A stretch of 44,969 nucleotides of DNA from Streptomyces sp. G44 (GTDB taxonomy: Bacteria; Actinomycetota; Actinomycetes; Streptomycetales; Streptomycetaceae), in assembly GCF_016905445.1 (NCBI RefSeq), contig NZ_JAFEXF010000041.1, forward strand, positions 1 to 44,969, given 5' to 3'. Within the stretch, counting starts at the first letter, position 1; the number at the start of each line of letters is the position of its first letter. Shown here piece by piece: positions 17,738-26,572 of this stretch. A model generated the notes under the pieces. The model saw nothing but the letters and a program-made list of their open reading frames with translations, did no database searches and was not told the origin of the DNA. Position numbers and translations under genes: made by a program.

Positions 17738-19140
17738 CGCGTGCCTCCTCTCGCGTCGTCGCCCACCGCGAGCGCGGGCGCGGTGGGACGCGGTGCGGGG
17801 CCGGCGGTCCGTGGCGTACGGGCCCGTACCGCGTCGGCGACGACGATCCCGACGACGTCGTGCCCCGCGTCCGCACAGGCCCCGGCGAGGCCCGCCAGCT
17901 CCTCCGCGGTCCAGCTGCCCGGGCTGAGGACGACGAGGGCACCGGACTCGGGGCCGCGGTCCGGCACCAGCGGCCTGGACACCGGGACTTCCACCACCCG
18001 CAGCATCGGCCCTGCCCCGCTCCCGGAGGGGAGGGAGGTGCCGGCCGCCCCGGCCTCGGCGGCGAGCCGCCCGGCGGCGCGGCGGGCGATGTCGTCGCCG
18101 TCCGGTACGACGGCCAGCAGCCGCCGGGCGGAGGGGAGTCGGTCCCGGAGGCGGGCGCACACCCGCCGGTAGCGGATCTCCCCGCCCGCGTCGCCGTCGG
18201 ACGGCCGCGCGGCCGGGATGTCCCACCGGATGTCGAGGCCGAGGAGCCGGCGGGCCCGGGCGCGGGCCCGCGCGTCACGGTTTTGTGGCCGGTGCGCGGG
18301 CCGTTCGCCGGGCACGTCGACGGTGCCGAGCAGGGTCGCGCCGAGTGCCGTGGCGATCTCCTGTCCGGTACGCAGTCGACGGCTCGCCCGCGCGGCGACG
18401 AGATGGCCGATGACCGCGCACAGCGGGAACAGCAGGGCTCCGGCGGCGATGAGGTGGAGCCTCGTCGGCGGTGCCTCGCCGGTCGGCCGGGCCGCCGGAC
18501 CCATGACGACCATGTCGGCCTTCTTGGTCGCCGGGTCGGCCTGGTCCAGCTTCTTCATGGCCTCGTGCAGCGCGGTGCGCAGCTTCTCCAGTTCGGTGCG
18601 GGCCTGCACGCTCTCCACGGTGCGCCCCGGATCGGCCGCGCGAGCCAGGTCGCTGATGCGGCGGTTGGTCCGCACGACGTTCTGCCGCAGCGTCTCGGGC
18701 CCCGTCACCGCGTCGGATTCGGTGTCGTCGCCCGCGATCCGCGCGGCGAAGGAGACGAACTGCCGGGCCACTTGGTCGGCGAGCCGCTGGGCCCGCTCCG
18801 GGCTCTCGGCCGTCCCGGAGATCTTGATGATGTTCCCGTCGGCGGCCTTGGCGCTCACCCGCTCCCGGAGGTCGCCGCCGCTGACGCCGCTCCATTCGAG
18901 CGCGGCGGCCGCGCGGTCGGCCACGGCCGAACTGGCCGCGATCTCCGCCTGGGTCAGCAGTTCGCGTTCCCCCCACTGCCCCGCGAGCAGGACCGAGGCC
19001 GACGTCGTGTACTTCGGCGGGAACAGCAGCGAGGCGCCGAAGCCGACGAGCGCGCCCGCCACGGCGACGACGACGAGCAGCCGCGCGCGCCGACGGAAGA
19101 TCCGCCCGATGGTGACCAGGCGTATCGGGTCATCGCTCAA
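17734..19140 (-). CDS. Wzz-type polysaccharide co-polymerase with degenerate kinase tail (2)
   Basis: This 468-residue protein has Wzz architecture: first membrane span near residues 20-40 (RLLVVVAVAGALVGFGASLL), a KYTTSASVLL strand just outside, a long helical region, and a second span (LHLIAAGALLFPLCAVIGHLV). The C-terminal cytosolic tail (about 210 residues) has Rossmann-like hydrophobic strands (RRLLAVVPDG, VVVLSPGSW, VVGIVVADAV) but no recognisable Walker motifs. The start is TTG at 19140; TTGA overlaps the preceding GT4 stop and an AGGAGG site lies eight bases upstream. With the next gene it forms a pair of co-polymerases that might form a hetero-oligomer; that is inference. Confidence 0.8.
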   Translation of the reverse strand: MSDDPIRLVTIGRIFRRRARLLVVVAVAGALVGFGASLLFPPKYTTSASVLLAGQWGERELLTQAEIAASSAVADRAAAALEWSGVSGGDLRERVSAKAADGNIIKISGTAESPERAQRLADQVARQFVSFAARIAGDDTESDAVTGPETLRQNVVRTNRRISDLARAADPGRTVESVQARTELEKLRTALHEAMKKLDQADPATKKADMVVMGPAARPTGEAPPTRLHLIAAGALLFPLCAVIGHLVAARASRRLRTGQEIATALGATLLGTVDVPGERPAHRPQNRDARARARARRLLGLDIRWDIPAARPSDGDAGGEIRYRRVCARLRDRLPSARRLLAVVPDGDDIARRAAGRLAAEAGAAGTSLPSGSGAGPMLRVVEVPVSRPLVPDRGPESGALVVLSPGSWTAEELAGLAGACADAGHDVVGIVVADAVRARTPRTAGPAPRPTAPALAVGDDARGGTR

Positions 19141-20433
19141 CGGCGCCGCCTCCTCGGTGCCCGCACCGGGCCGCCCTCTGAGGCCGGGGCGCGGTCCCGG
19201 CAGGCGGCGGCGTAGGCGGCGAGCAGCGACGCCTGCGAGTTCCGCCAGGAGAGCTGTCCGCTGATCCGTTCCTGGCCGATCTTGCCCATCCGGGCCCGCT
19301 GCTCCGGGTCGTCCAGCAACCGCGCGATGAGCCCGGCGAATTCGGCCTCGTCGTTGGCGGGCGCGTAGACGGCGGCGTCACCTGCGGAGACTCTCGCCTC
19401 CCGGAGGTCGAACGAGACGATCGGACGGCCCATCACCATGTACTCCAGGACCTTGTTCATGGTCGACAGGTCGTTGAGCGGGTTGTGCGGGTCCGGGGAG
19501 AGGCATACGTCGGCGGTGCAGAGGTAGCGCGCCAGGTCGGCGTCCGGGACGCGGCCGGTGAACTGCACCTGCTCCGAGAGTCCGAGCCGCCCGGACAGTT
19601 CCACCATCGCCTCGAAGGTGTCGCCCGCGCCGACGAACACCGCGTGCCAGTCGGTCCGCCCGAAGTCGTCGCGGAGCTTCGCGAGGGCCCGCAAGGCGTA
19701 GTCGACGCCGTCCTGCGGGCCCATGACGCCGAGGTAGCACAGCAGGTGGGGCTTGCCGCGCTTCAGTTCCGGCTCGGGCGGTACGGGGTGGAACCGGCCG
19801 GTGTCCGGGGCGCTGCGCACCACGAAGACGTCCTCCGGCCGCCGGCCGCCGCGGCGCACCGCGACGTCCCGGTAGCTCTCGTTCGTGGCGAGGACGATGT
19901 CCGCGGCGCGGTAGGTCAGCCGTTCCAGCGCGCACACGGCGCGGTGGAGCAGGTCCTGTCCGCGGTCGAAGCGGGACAGGTACAGCTCGGGCACCAGGTC
20001 GTGCTGGTCGAAGACGAACCGCGCGCCGCGCCGCTTCAGCCAGAGGGCCGGCAGGAACAGCAGGTCGGGCGGGTTGCATGCGTGCACCACGTCGACGGGG
20101 CCGACTCTGCGGGCCAGCCGGGCCGTGTGCCACAAGGCCGCTCCGTACTCCCGCAGGTAGCCGGCGGGGCCACCGGTGGCCGCGCGCAGCGGGTAGCGGT
20201 GGACGCGCACCCCGTCGATCACCGCCTCGGGCTCCGTGTCCCGCTTGGTGCCCCGGGGGCAGATGACGTGCACCTCCCAGCCCGCGTCGCGCAGCGTCGT
20301 GCACTCCTGCCACACCCGCCGGTCGAACGGCACCGACAGGTTCTCCACCAGGACCAGGGCGCGCCGGCCGGGCCGGTCGCCGCCGGTGTCGCCGGACGCG
20401 CCGCCGGACGACGACGCGTCACCGAACGTTCTG

Positions 20434-20444
<11 letters not shown>
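19137..20444 (-). CDS. Glycosyltransferase family 4
   Basis: The protein is up to 435 residues. The N-terminal domain shows LVLVENLSVPFDRRVWQECT, VVHACNPPDLLFLPAL and FDQHDLVPELY. The C-terminal domain shows HLLCYLGVMGPQDGVDYALRAL and NDLSTMNKVLEYMVMGRPIVSFD, all typical of GT4 enzymes in actinobacterial exopolysaccharide loci. The Glu of the MNKVLEYM element takes the place of the usual E-x7-E. It should act soon after the initiating transferase. The start is uncertain: TTG at 20444 overlaps the end of the upstream dehydrogenase gene by 11 bases. Between it and the first conserved strand there is no other good start, so the first ~25 residues may be a loose tail. Confidence 0.9.
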
Positions 20445-21750
<1,306 letters not shown>

Positions 21751-21769
21751 GTCCCGTCCCTCCCCCCCG

Positions 21770-21811
21770 GGCAGGCCCTCGCGGCCTGCCGTCCGTGCGC
21801 CGATCGGACGG
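21770..21811 (-). other. Two adjacent stem-loops between operon genes 1 and 2
   Basis: The first stem-loop pairs GGCAGGCC (21770-21777) with GGCCTGCC (21783-21790) over a five-base loop. The second pairs CCGTCCG (21789-21795) with CGGACGG (21805-21811). The two overlap by two bases, so they may be alternatives. They lie in the mRNA between the initiating transferase and the dehydrogenase, the only large gap in an otherwise overlapping operon. A role in attenuation, processing or mRNA stability is possible. Confidence 0.5.
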
Positions 21812-21824
21812 CGCCCCCCACCCA

Positions 21825-23348
21825 TCAGTAGGCCCCCTGTCCGTGGAGCACCGCGCGCAGCGTCTTCCACAAGATCACCGTGTCGAGTGCCAGGGACCAG
21901 TCCTCCACGTAGCGCAGGTCGAGACGGACGGCCTCCTCCCACGGCAGGTCGCTGCGTCCGCTGATCTGCCACAGCCCGGTGAGTCCGGGCTTGACCAGCA
22001 GCCGCCGCCGGATGTCCGGGCCGTACGCGGCGGACTCCTCCGGCAGCGGGGGCCGCGGGCCGACGAGCGACATCGAGCCGGTGAGCACGTTGAAGAGCTG
22101 CGGCAGCTCGTCGAGCGAGTACCGGCGCAGCACCGCTCCCACCCGGGTCACCCGTGGATCCCGGCGCAGCTTGAAGAGCAGGCCCGCGCCTTCGTTGCGG
22201 TGGGCCAGCTCGGCACGGGCCCCGTGCGCCCCGGCGACCATGGTGCGGAACTTGTAGATGGTGAACTCGCGGCCCCCCTTGCCGACCCTGCGCTGGCGGT
22301 AGAGCGCGCCGCCCCGGCTGTCCGCCAGCACGAGCAGCCCGAGGAGCACCATCAGCGGCGCGAGGAGCAGCAGCAGGACCGCCGCGCCCATCCGGTCGAC
22401 GACCTCTTTGACCACGCGGCGGCCCCCGGTGAAGGTCGGCATGCTGACCCGCAGCAGGGGGATCCCGAGCACCGCGTCGACGTGCAGCCGTGGCCCGGCC
22501 ACCTCCATCAGCACCGGGGCCACGACCATTTCGGCGTCGCTGCCCTCGAGGTTCCAGGCGAGCCGCTGGAGCTGGTCCGGTGACCAGTGGGGGTCCGGTG
22601 TGATCGCGACGACGCGGTAGCCGTCGCGGCGCACGTGGCCCGCCACGTCCGCCAGCCGGCCGACGACCGGCACGCCGTCCAGCTGGTCGCCGTCGGGCCC
22701 GTGCCCGTCCGCCGTGCACACCGCCTCCACCCGCCAGCCGAGGTGCGGGAACTTGCGGGCGCGGGTGATCAGGTCGCGCACGGAGTCGGGGCTTCCGGCG
22801 GCCAGGACCGGTCTCAGGCAGAGCCCGGCCTTCCGCTGTCTGTGCAGCCGCAGGCGCAGCAGATAGCGGGCGACCATGGTGGTGAGCGCGATCGCGGGGA
22901 TCGCGACGAAGATCCACAGCTTGATGTTGCGCGAGGTGAGGGCGATCCCGCCGAGCGCCAGGACGACGACCGCCGCGAACAGCGAGCGTCCGAGCCGACG
23001 GAACTCCTCGGCCCCCTGGCCCAGCACGGCCGGGGCCCACGCCCGGCTCACCGCGAGCGCTCCCAGCACCAGCAGTTCGGTGCCGAATGCGAGGATCCCC
23101 CATTTCTCGTGCCAGTCGGCCGCGTCCCTGGCCCCGAAGAAGATGCCGATCGCCGCCACCACACAGGCGGTGACCACCGAATCGCTGGTGATCACGGTGC
23201 GGCGGTAACGCTGCTCCCAGTCGATGACGGGCCGGCTGATCACCTCGTCCGTCAGACGCCCTCGCGCCGACGGAAAAGGGCTGACTAACTCCCCCTGCTC
23301 CACAGATTCCCCCCAGGTCGCCAGTGGTTCGACGTTCTCGCCGCGCAC
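21825..23348 (-). CDS. Polyprenyl-phosphate sugar-1-phosphate transferase (WbaP/WcaJ-like), first gene of the operon
   Basis: This is a 507-residue initiating transferase for Wzx/Wzy-type glycans. About four membrane spans occupy residues 50-165, followed by a Rossmann-like domain (PVLAAGSPDSVRDLI). Another hydrophobic segment (AAVLLLLLAPLMVLLGLLVLA) precedes the catalytic C-terminal domain with YRQRRVGKGGREFTIYKFRTM, LRRYSLDELPQLFNVL, SLVGPRPPLPEE and VKPGLTGLWQISGRSDLPW. All these are family hallmarks. It transfers a hexose 1-phosphate to undecaprenyl phosphate. The GTG at 23348 has a GGGGGAG site five bases upstream. Being first, its expression should set that of the whole operon. Confidence 0.93.
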   Translation of the reverse strand: MRGENVEPLATWGESVEQGELVSPFPSARGRLTDEVISRPVIDWEQRYRRTVITSDSVVTACVVAAIGIFFGARDAADWHEKWGILAFGTELLVLGALAVSRAWAPAVLGQGAEEFRRLGRSLFAAVVVLALGGIALTSRNIKLWIFVAIPAIALTTMVARYLLRLRLHRQRKAGLCLRPVLAAGSPDSVRDLITRARKFPHLGWRVEAVCTADGHGPDGDQLDGVPVVGRLADVAGHVRRDGYRVVAITPDPHWSPDQLQRLAWNLEGSDAEMVVAPVLMEVAGPRLHVDAVLGIPLLRVSMPTFTGGRRVVKEVVDRMGAAVLLLLLAPLMVLLGLLVLADSRGGALYRQRRVGKGGREFTIYKFRTMVAGAHGARAELAHRNEGAGLLFKLRRDPRVTRVGAVLRRYSLDELPQLFNVLTGSMSLVGPRPPLPEESAAYGPDIRRRLLVKPGLTGLWQISGRSDLPWEEAVRLDLRYVEDWSLALDTVILWKTLRAVLHGQGAY

Positions 23349-23360
23349 TGCTACTCCCCC

Positions 23361-23420
23361 GGGAGGCGCCCCCGCCTCCCGCGCCGCGCTGTTCTCCCCC
23401 TCGGGAGGCCCCCGCCTCCC
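23361..23420 (-). repeat. Duplicated hairpin element in the operon leader
   Basis: Two near copies lie just upstream of the operon's first start codon. In each, GGGAGGC pairs with GCCTCCC: 23361-23380 with a six-base loop, and 23403-23420 with a four-base loop. Each copy is preceded on the plus strand by a CCCCC tract that reads GGGGG on the mRNA, and the copy nearest the gene supplies the GGGGGAG ribosome site. The element looks like a tandem duplication. Folding could expose or hide the ribosome site. Confidence 0.55.
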
Positions 23421-24033
23421 GGCACCATGTTCCGGCTATTTCAGCTTATTTCGGCGCTACTTGAACAGACCACCCCGGCGGCAGCGAACTCGGACGTACC
23501 GCCTGGCCTTACGGTGCACGGAATCCCGTTCGAATCCTCGGATGCTCCCCGCACCCGAGGCCCCCACCCGGGCCCCCGGAATTGATCGCCCCCACGTCTG
23601 CCGCCGGGGACGTTATTGCAGGCTGCCCATGGCGCCGGACCAAAAGATGATCATTTGTCGCAACGTGTCCGCTGCGAAGCACGGTCAATCTAGACCATCG
23701 GAGCCCGTCTGAAGAGGGGATGTGTGGAACTTGTGCCCGCACTTCGGAGGCGAGCCGGCCGACGAGCGACGGTCCGAGGGCGCCGCGCGTGCGCCGACAT
23801 ACGGTGCGACCTGCGAGAACGGGGCTCTTCGGTTCGGACCTGCCGGCACCGGCTGGCGGCAGGTCCAGTTGGCCGGATCGAATGCATGTCCCCCGCAACG
23901 GTACGACCCACCACGGGGCGGCCTAGGGGGCACGGCAGCCGACGGAATCGGCCAACTGACCGGGCCGAGCCGTCCGGTGCCGCCCCGATGGCAGACCGTG
24001 TGGTGATCTATGGGGCGCTGTTACATGAACTGC

Positions 24034-24063
24034 GGATAACCGTCATGACGGTTGAACTAGGTT
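24034..24063 (+). promoter_or_regulatory. Candidate promoter with 16-bp palindromic operator
   Basis: TAGGTT at 24058-24063 fits the actinomycete -10 consensus. Directly before it, AACCGTCATGACGGTT at 24038-24053 is a perfect palindrome that would fill the -10/-35 spacer, the position of a repressor site. The -35 (around GGATAA) is weak. Transcription would begin near 24070 and leave a leader of about 120 bases before the ATG at 24192. Confidence 0.4.
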
Positions 24064-24191
24064 GATTGGGAACTCGCCGCACAGCACGGATGGCGAGAGC
24101 GAACAGGACAGCTCCCGGCGCGGCGCCGCCCGACCAGTGGAGCCGTGCCGTGCGTGTGAACAGAGTCATGACCGTGAAGGGGAACCACGTT

Positions 24192-24854
24192 ATGCGTACC
24201 ACCACCCACCGCCGCAGCGCCCTGCGTACCGCCGCCGTCTCGGCCGTCGTCGGTACGGCGCTCCTTGCCCCGGCCGCGGCCGCGCTGGCGAGCGCGCCCG
24301 CCGCGGAGCGGCCCGCCGCGGTGCGGAGCGTCGCCGCCAAGCCCGTGAAGATCGACATCGGCGCCGGCGTCACCATCACCGTCAAGGACGGCAAGCCGTA
24401 CTACAACGGCAAGGTCGTCAAGCCGGGCCAGACGGTCGACGACGGCATTTACCTGCACCTGAGCACCGACGGCAAGCGCCTGTACAGCAAGACGCAGGGC
24501 GGCGGCACGCCGTACGCCATCTGGGACGTCGCGACCGGCAAGAGCCTCGGCACCCAGAAGAACAGCCCCACCGCCGCGGCGAAGCCCGCCCTGACCGCCA
24601 CGCCCTCGGCCAACTCCGTGCGGGCCTGGCAGGAGCTGCGCGTCAGCGGCAAGGCCACCGGCATCAAGGCGGGCACCAAGGTCGGCGTGCAGCAGAAGCA
24701 GCGCGGCGCGTGGAAGACGCTCCCCGCCTCCACGACCGTCAACAAGTCCGGCGCGTACAGCCTGCGTGTCAAGCTCGGCCTCAAGGGGAAGAGCGAGCTG
24801 CGCATGAAGAGCGGCTCCACCCTGTCCCCCGTCTTCACGGTGACGGTCCGCTGA
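24192..24854 (+). CDS. Secreted protein of unknown function
   Basis: This is a 220-residue protein. The ATG at 24192 follows an AAGGGG site and gives a classic signal peptide: a basic Arg/His-rich start, the hydrophobic core TAAVSAVVGTALLAPAAAALA, and likely cleavage near ALASA-A. The mature part has an N-terminal module (IDIGAGVTITVKDGKPYYNG, IYLHLSTDGKRLYS) and, after an Ala-rich linker, a beta-rich module (LRVSGKATGIKAGTKVGVQQK through LSPVFTVTVR) that looks like an immunoglobulin-type fold. There are no Cys residues in the mature part. I do not recognise the family. It is a single gene with its own apparent promoter and a terminator-like hairpin. Confidence 0.8.
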   Translation: MRTTTHRRSALRTAAVSAVVGTALLAPAAAALASAPAAERPAAVRSVAAKPVKIDIGAGVTITVKDGKPYYNGKVVKPGQTVDDGIYLHLSTDGKRLYSKTQGGGTPYAIWDVATGKSLGTQKNSPTAAAKPALTATPSANSVRAWQELRVSGKATGIKAGTKVGVQQKQRGAWKTLPASTTVNKSGAYSLRVKLGLKGKSELRMKSGSTLSPVFTVTVR

Positions 24855-24881
24855 CACCTCCGCCACACCCGCACGACATCC

Positions 24882-24916
24882 GGGCGTCCGCCACCCCCCG
24901 GGGGTGGCGGACGCCC
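24882..24916 (+). terminator. Strong terminator-like hairpin
   Basis: The 17-base arm 24882-24898 (from GGGCGTCC to ACCCCC) is fully complementary to 24900-24916 (from GGGGGTGG to ACGCCC), with a single base between the arms. It starts 28 bases after the stop of the secreted-protein gene. There is no T tract, which is normal for high-GC actinomycete terminators. Confidence 0.75.
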
Positions 24917-25323
24917 GTGCGTGCACACCCCGCTGGGGGCGGGACGACCGAAGAGGCGGCGCGATGACGTGGCCCTCGAACGGGGAGGCGACGGCGGACA
25001 CCACGCGTTCGCGCCATGCGCCCAGCCGGCCCCAAGGGTCACGTAAACCCGGCGTACGTAAGGAAGTTCGCCATTATGAGTGATTCTGCGAGAGACGGCC
25101 GGACCCTACCATTGAGCTGGAGAAGGCACCCGTGGCCGCGGTCCGCGACCGCGTCGCTGGTGTGGGCACCTGCCGATCATCGGCGCTCCTCTGTGCGCGC
25201 GGGAGCGCCCTCACGACCGGGACGGTGATCCGGCGTCAGGTGGCCGCCACGTCGAGATAGTTTTCCGGCACCTGTCTGACCCATTTCACCGAAAACATCC
25301 GGCTACTTACAGATGAGGCCGTC
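24917..25323 (+). other. Intergenic stretch upstream of the kinase operon
   Basis: About 400 bases with no convincing gene apart from the doubtful small ORF at 25132. The last 60 bases are A/T-richer (TTTTCC, TTTCACCGAAAAC, TACTTACAG) and should hold the promoter of the kinase operon. No clear -35/-10 pair could be chosen. Confidence 0.5.
25132..25260 (+). CDS. Doubtful small ORF, 42 residues
   Basis: GTG at 25132 follows GGAGAAGG at a good distance (five bases), and the frame closes at a TAG at 25258. The peptide begins MAAVRDRVAGVGTCRSSALL and contains two Cys. No family is recognised. It lies 63 bases before the kinase gene. Codon use is not strongly biased, so it may be chance. Confidence 0.2.
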   Translation: MAAVRDRVAGVGTCRSSALLCARGSALTTGTVIRRQVAATSR

Positions 25324-26415
25324 ATGCCGCACATTCCCCGAGAACGGATCATCAGCCTTCCGCGCACCGAGATCGCCGGGATCGACGCCGGTGGCACCAA
25401 GACGCACATGCGCTTCCTCGATCCGGTCACCGGCGAGACCAGGCACGTCCAGGCGCGCTCCGCCGACTACGACTCGCTGGAGCACCTGTTCTACGGATGC
25501 TTCGACATGGCCGGCTGCCTCCCGCGGTCCCTGGTGGCGGGCGTGGCCGGCCGGCCGGGGCGTGACGGCGACGTCAGGATCACCAACCACCCACAGTGGC
25601 CGACCTTCCGGCGCCGCGCTTTCGCCGCCGACCTGGAGATGGCGCTCGTCACCATCAACGACATGGTCGCCACGACGGCGGGCGTGGCGGACCTCGACGA
25701 GTCCGACTGGGTCCCGCTGACCCCGGATGTCCCGCCCCACCCGGGCCCCGCCCTCCTGGCGGTCTCGGTCGGCACCGGCGTCGGCAGCGCCTCCGTGGAC
25801 CGCTCGGGCCGCGCCCACCCGGCCGAATCGGGCCATATGACCTGGCAGCCGGTGACCGTCCTGGAGGAGGACTACCTCCGCTCGCTGCAACGGCTCCGGC
25901 CGGGTATCCCGATCTCGGTGGAGCTGTCCATCGGCGGGTTGCGCGGCATCGACCACATGTACGACTTCATGACCACGCGAAAGAAGCCGGGCCCCTACAT
26001 CCAGGAGCACGTCGACCGCTTCCGGCGAGAGCACCGCGGCATCGGGCCGGTCATCACCGCTGCCGCCGTCGGCGGTGACGCCTGCTGCCGCGAGATCATG
26101 CGGCTCTTCGGCGCCATCCTGGGCCAGTTCCTCCGCAGCGTCGTGCTGACCAGCATGAGCGAGGGCGGCTCGGTGTGGCTGACGAGCGGAGTGCTGCAAG
26201 CGCCCGGGATCTGCGACCTCCTCGTCTCGGACACCGCCTTCCTCGAACGCTTCGTCGCGACGGGCGCGGAACACGCGGAGCTGATGCAGGAGATCCCCCT
26301 CTTCGCCGTGACGGACCGTCAAGTCGCGGTCAGGGGCGCCTTTGTGCTGACCCGGCAGTCCGCCGAGCAGGCCTCCGCCCCGGCTCAGGTGAGGCGTGAA
26401 CACGCCTGCGGATGA
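25324..26415 (+). CDS. Glucokinase-family (ASKHA) sugar or cyclitol kinase
   Basis: This is a 363-residue protein. The phosphate-1 loop is GIDAGGTKTHMRF near residue 20, the catalytic-region Asn-Asp is in TINDMVATTAG, and phosphate-2 is VSVGTGVGSASVD. ESGHMTW and SIGGLRGIDHMYDF match the Glk (PF02685-type) kinases, as does the C-terminal pattern with EIPLFAV. The ROK zinc motif CxCGxxGC is absent. Glucokinases phosphorylate glucose at O6; validamycin-type clusters contain Glk-like C7-cyclitol kinases. The ATG at 25324 has GAGG six bases upstream. It is followed by an isomerase and a GT20 gene, which argues for a dedicated sugar-phosphate pathway rather than general glucose use. Confidence 0.82.
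   Translation: MPHIPRERIISLPRTEIAGIDAGGTKTHMRFLDPVTGETRHVQARSADYDSLEHLFYGCFDMAGCLPRSLVAGVAGRPGRDGDVRITNHPQWPTFRRRAFAADLEMALVTINDMVATTAGVADLDESDWVPLTPDVPPHPGPALLAVSVGTGVGSASVDRSGRAHPAESGHMTWQPVTVLEEDYLRSLQRLRPGIPISVELSIGGLRGIDHMYDFMTTRKKPGPYIQEHVDRFRREHRGIGPVITAAAVGGDACCREIMRLFGAILGQFLRSVVLTSMSEGGSVWLTSGVLQAPGICDLLVSDTAFLERFVATGAEHAELMQEIPLFAVTDRQVAVRGAFVLTRQSAEQASAPAQVRREHACG
26392..26407 (+). other. Short hairpin at the end of the kinase gene
   Basis: AGGCGTG (26392-26398) pairs with CACGCCT (26401-26407) over two bases, within the last codons of the kinase gene. There is no T tract. It could be a weak terminator or a 3' stability element separating the kinase from the SIS gene, or chance. 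Confidence 0.25.
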
Positions 26416-26494
26416 GGGACCCTTGGGGTTACCATCCATAGTCGCAAGGCAAGTTCGCACGTCCCTGTCGTCGCGTGCTAGGAGCTCACTGCCT

Positions 26495-26572
26495 ATGTCC
26501 TGGGTCTTCCGACACCCGAGCGCAACCCACGGCCTTCGTCTCCGCACAGGGTCTGCCGAACGTGTCGGATGA
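26495..26572 (+). CDS. Possible leader peptide ORF, 25 residues
   Basis: An ATG at 26495, ten bases after AGGAG, opens a frame reading MSWVFRHPSATHGLRLRTGS and five more residues. The stop at 26570-26572 lies just inside the SIS-domain gene (start at 26562), in another frame. This layout would permit translational coupling. No family is recognised; chance is possible. Confidence 0.3.
   Translation: MSWVFRHPSATHGLRLRTGSAERVG

Larger units (their letters stand above)
23349..24191. other. Long intergenic region between divergent units
   Basis: About 840 bases without a convincing gene. Several ORFs run through it on both strands, but their third-codon-position GC is clearly below that of neighbouring genes. 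On the operon side it holds the duplicated hairpins and a TATTTC direct repeat (23437-23442 and 23447-23452) spaced exactly one helical turn apart. An A/T-richer patch lies at 23640-23700. On the other side are a perfect palindrome and a TAGGTT box before the secreted-protein gene. The operon promoter cannot be placed with confidence. Confidence 0.6.

Noticed and set aside
23521..23550. GTTCGAATCC, resembling a tRNA T-loop, as a possible tRNA fragment or attachment site
   Set aside because: The flanking bases do not form the 5-bp T stem, and no other tRNA arm or CCA end is present.
23720..24065. Three overlapping plus-strand ORFs after GAAGAGGGG, up to 113 residues
   Set aside because: Third-position GC is well below that of real genes here, the start spacings are poor, and no motif is seen.
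25016..25228. A 70-residue ORF (51 residues from an internal ATG at about 25077) with a nearby AAGGAAG
   Set aside because: Its codons are not biased as in real genes here and it shows no motif; the overlapping frame at 25132 has a better-spaced ribosome site, though it too is doubtful.
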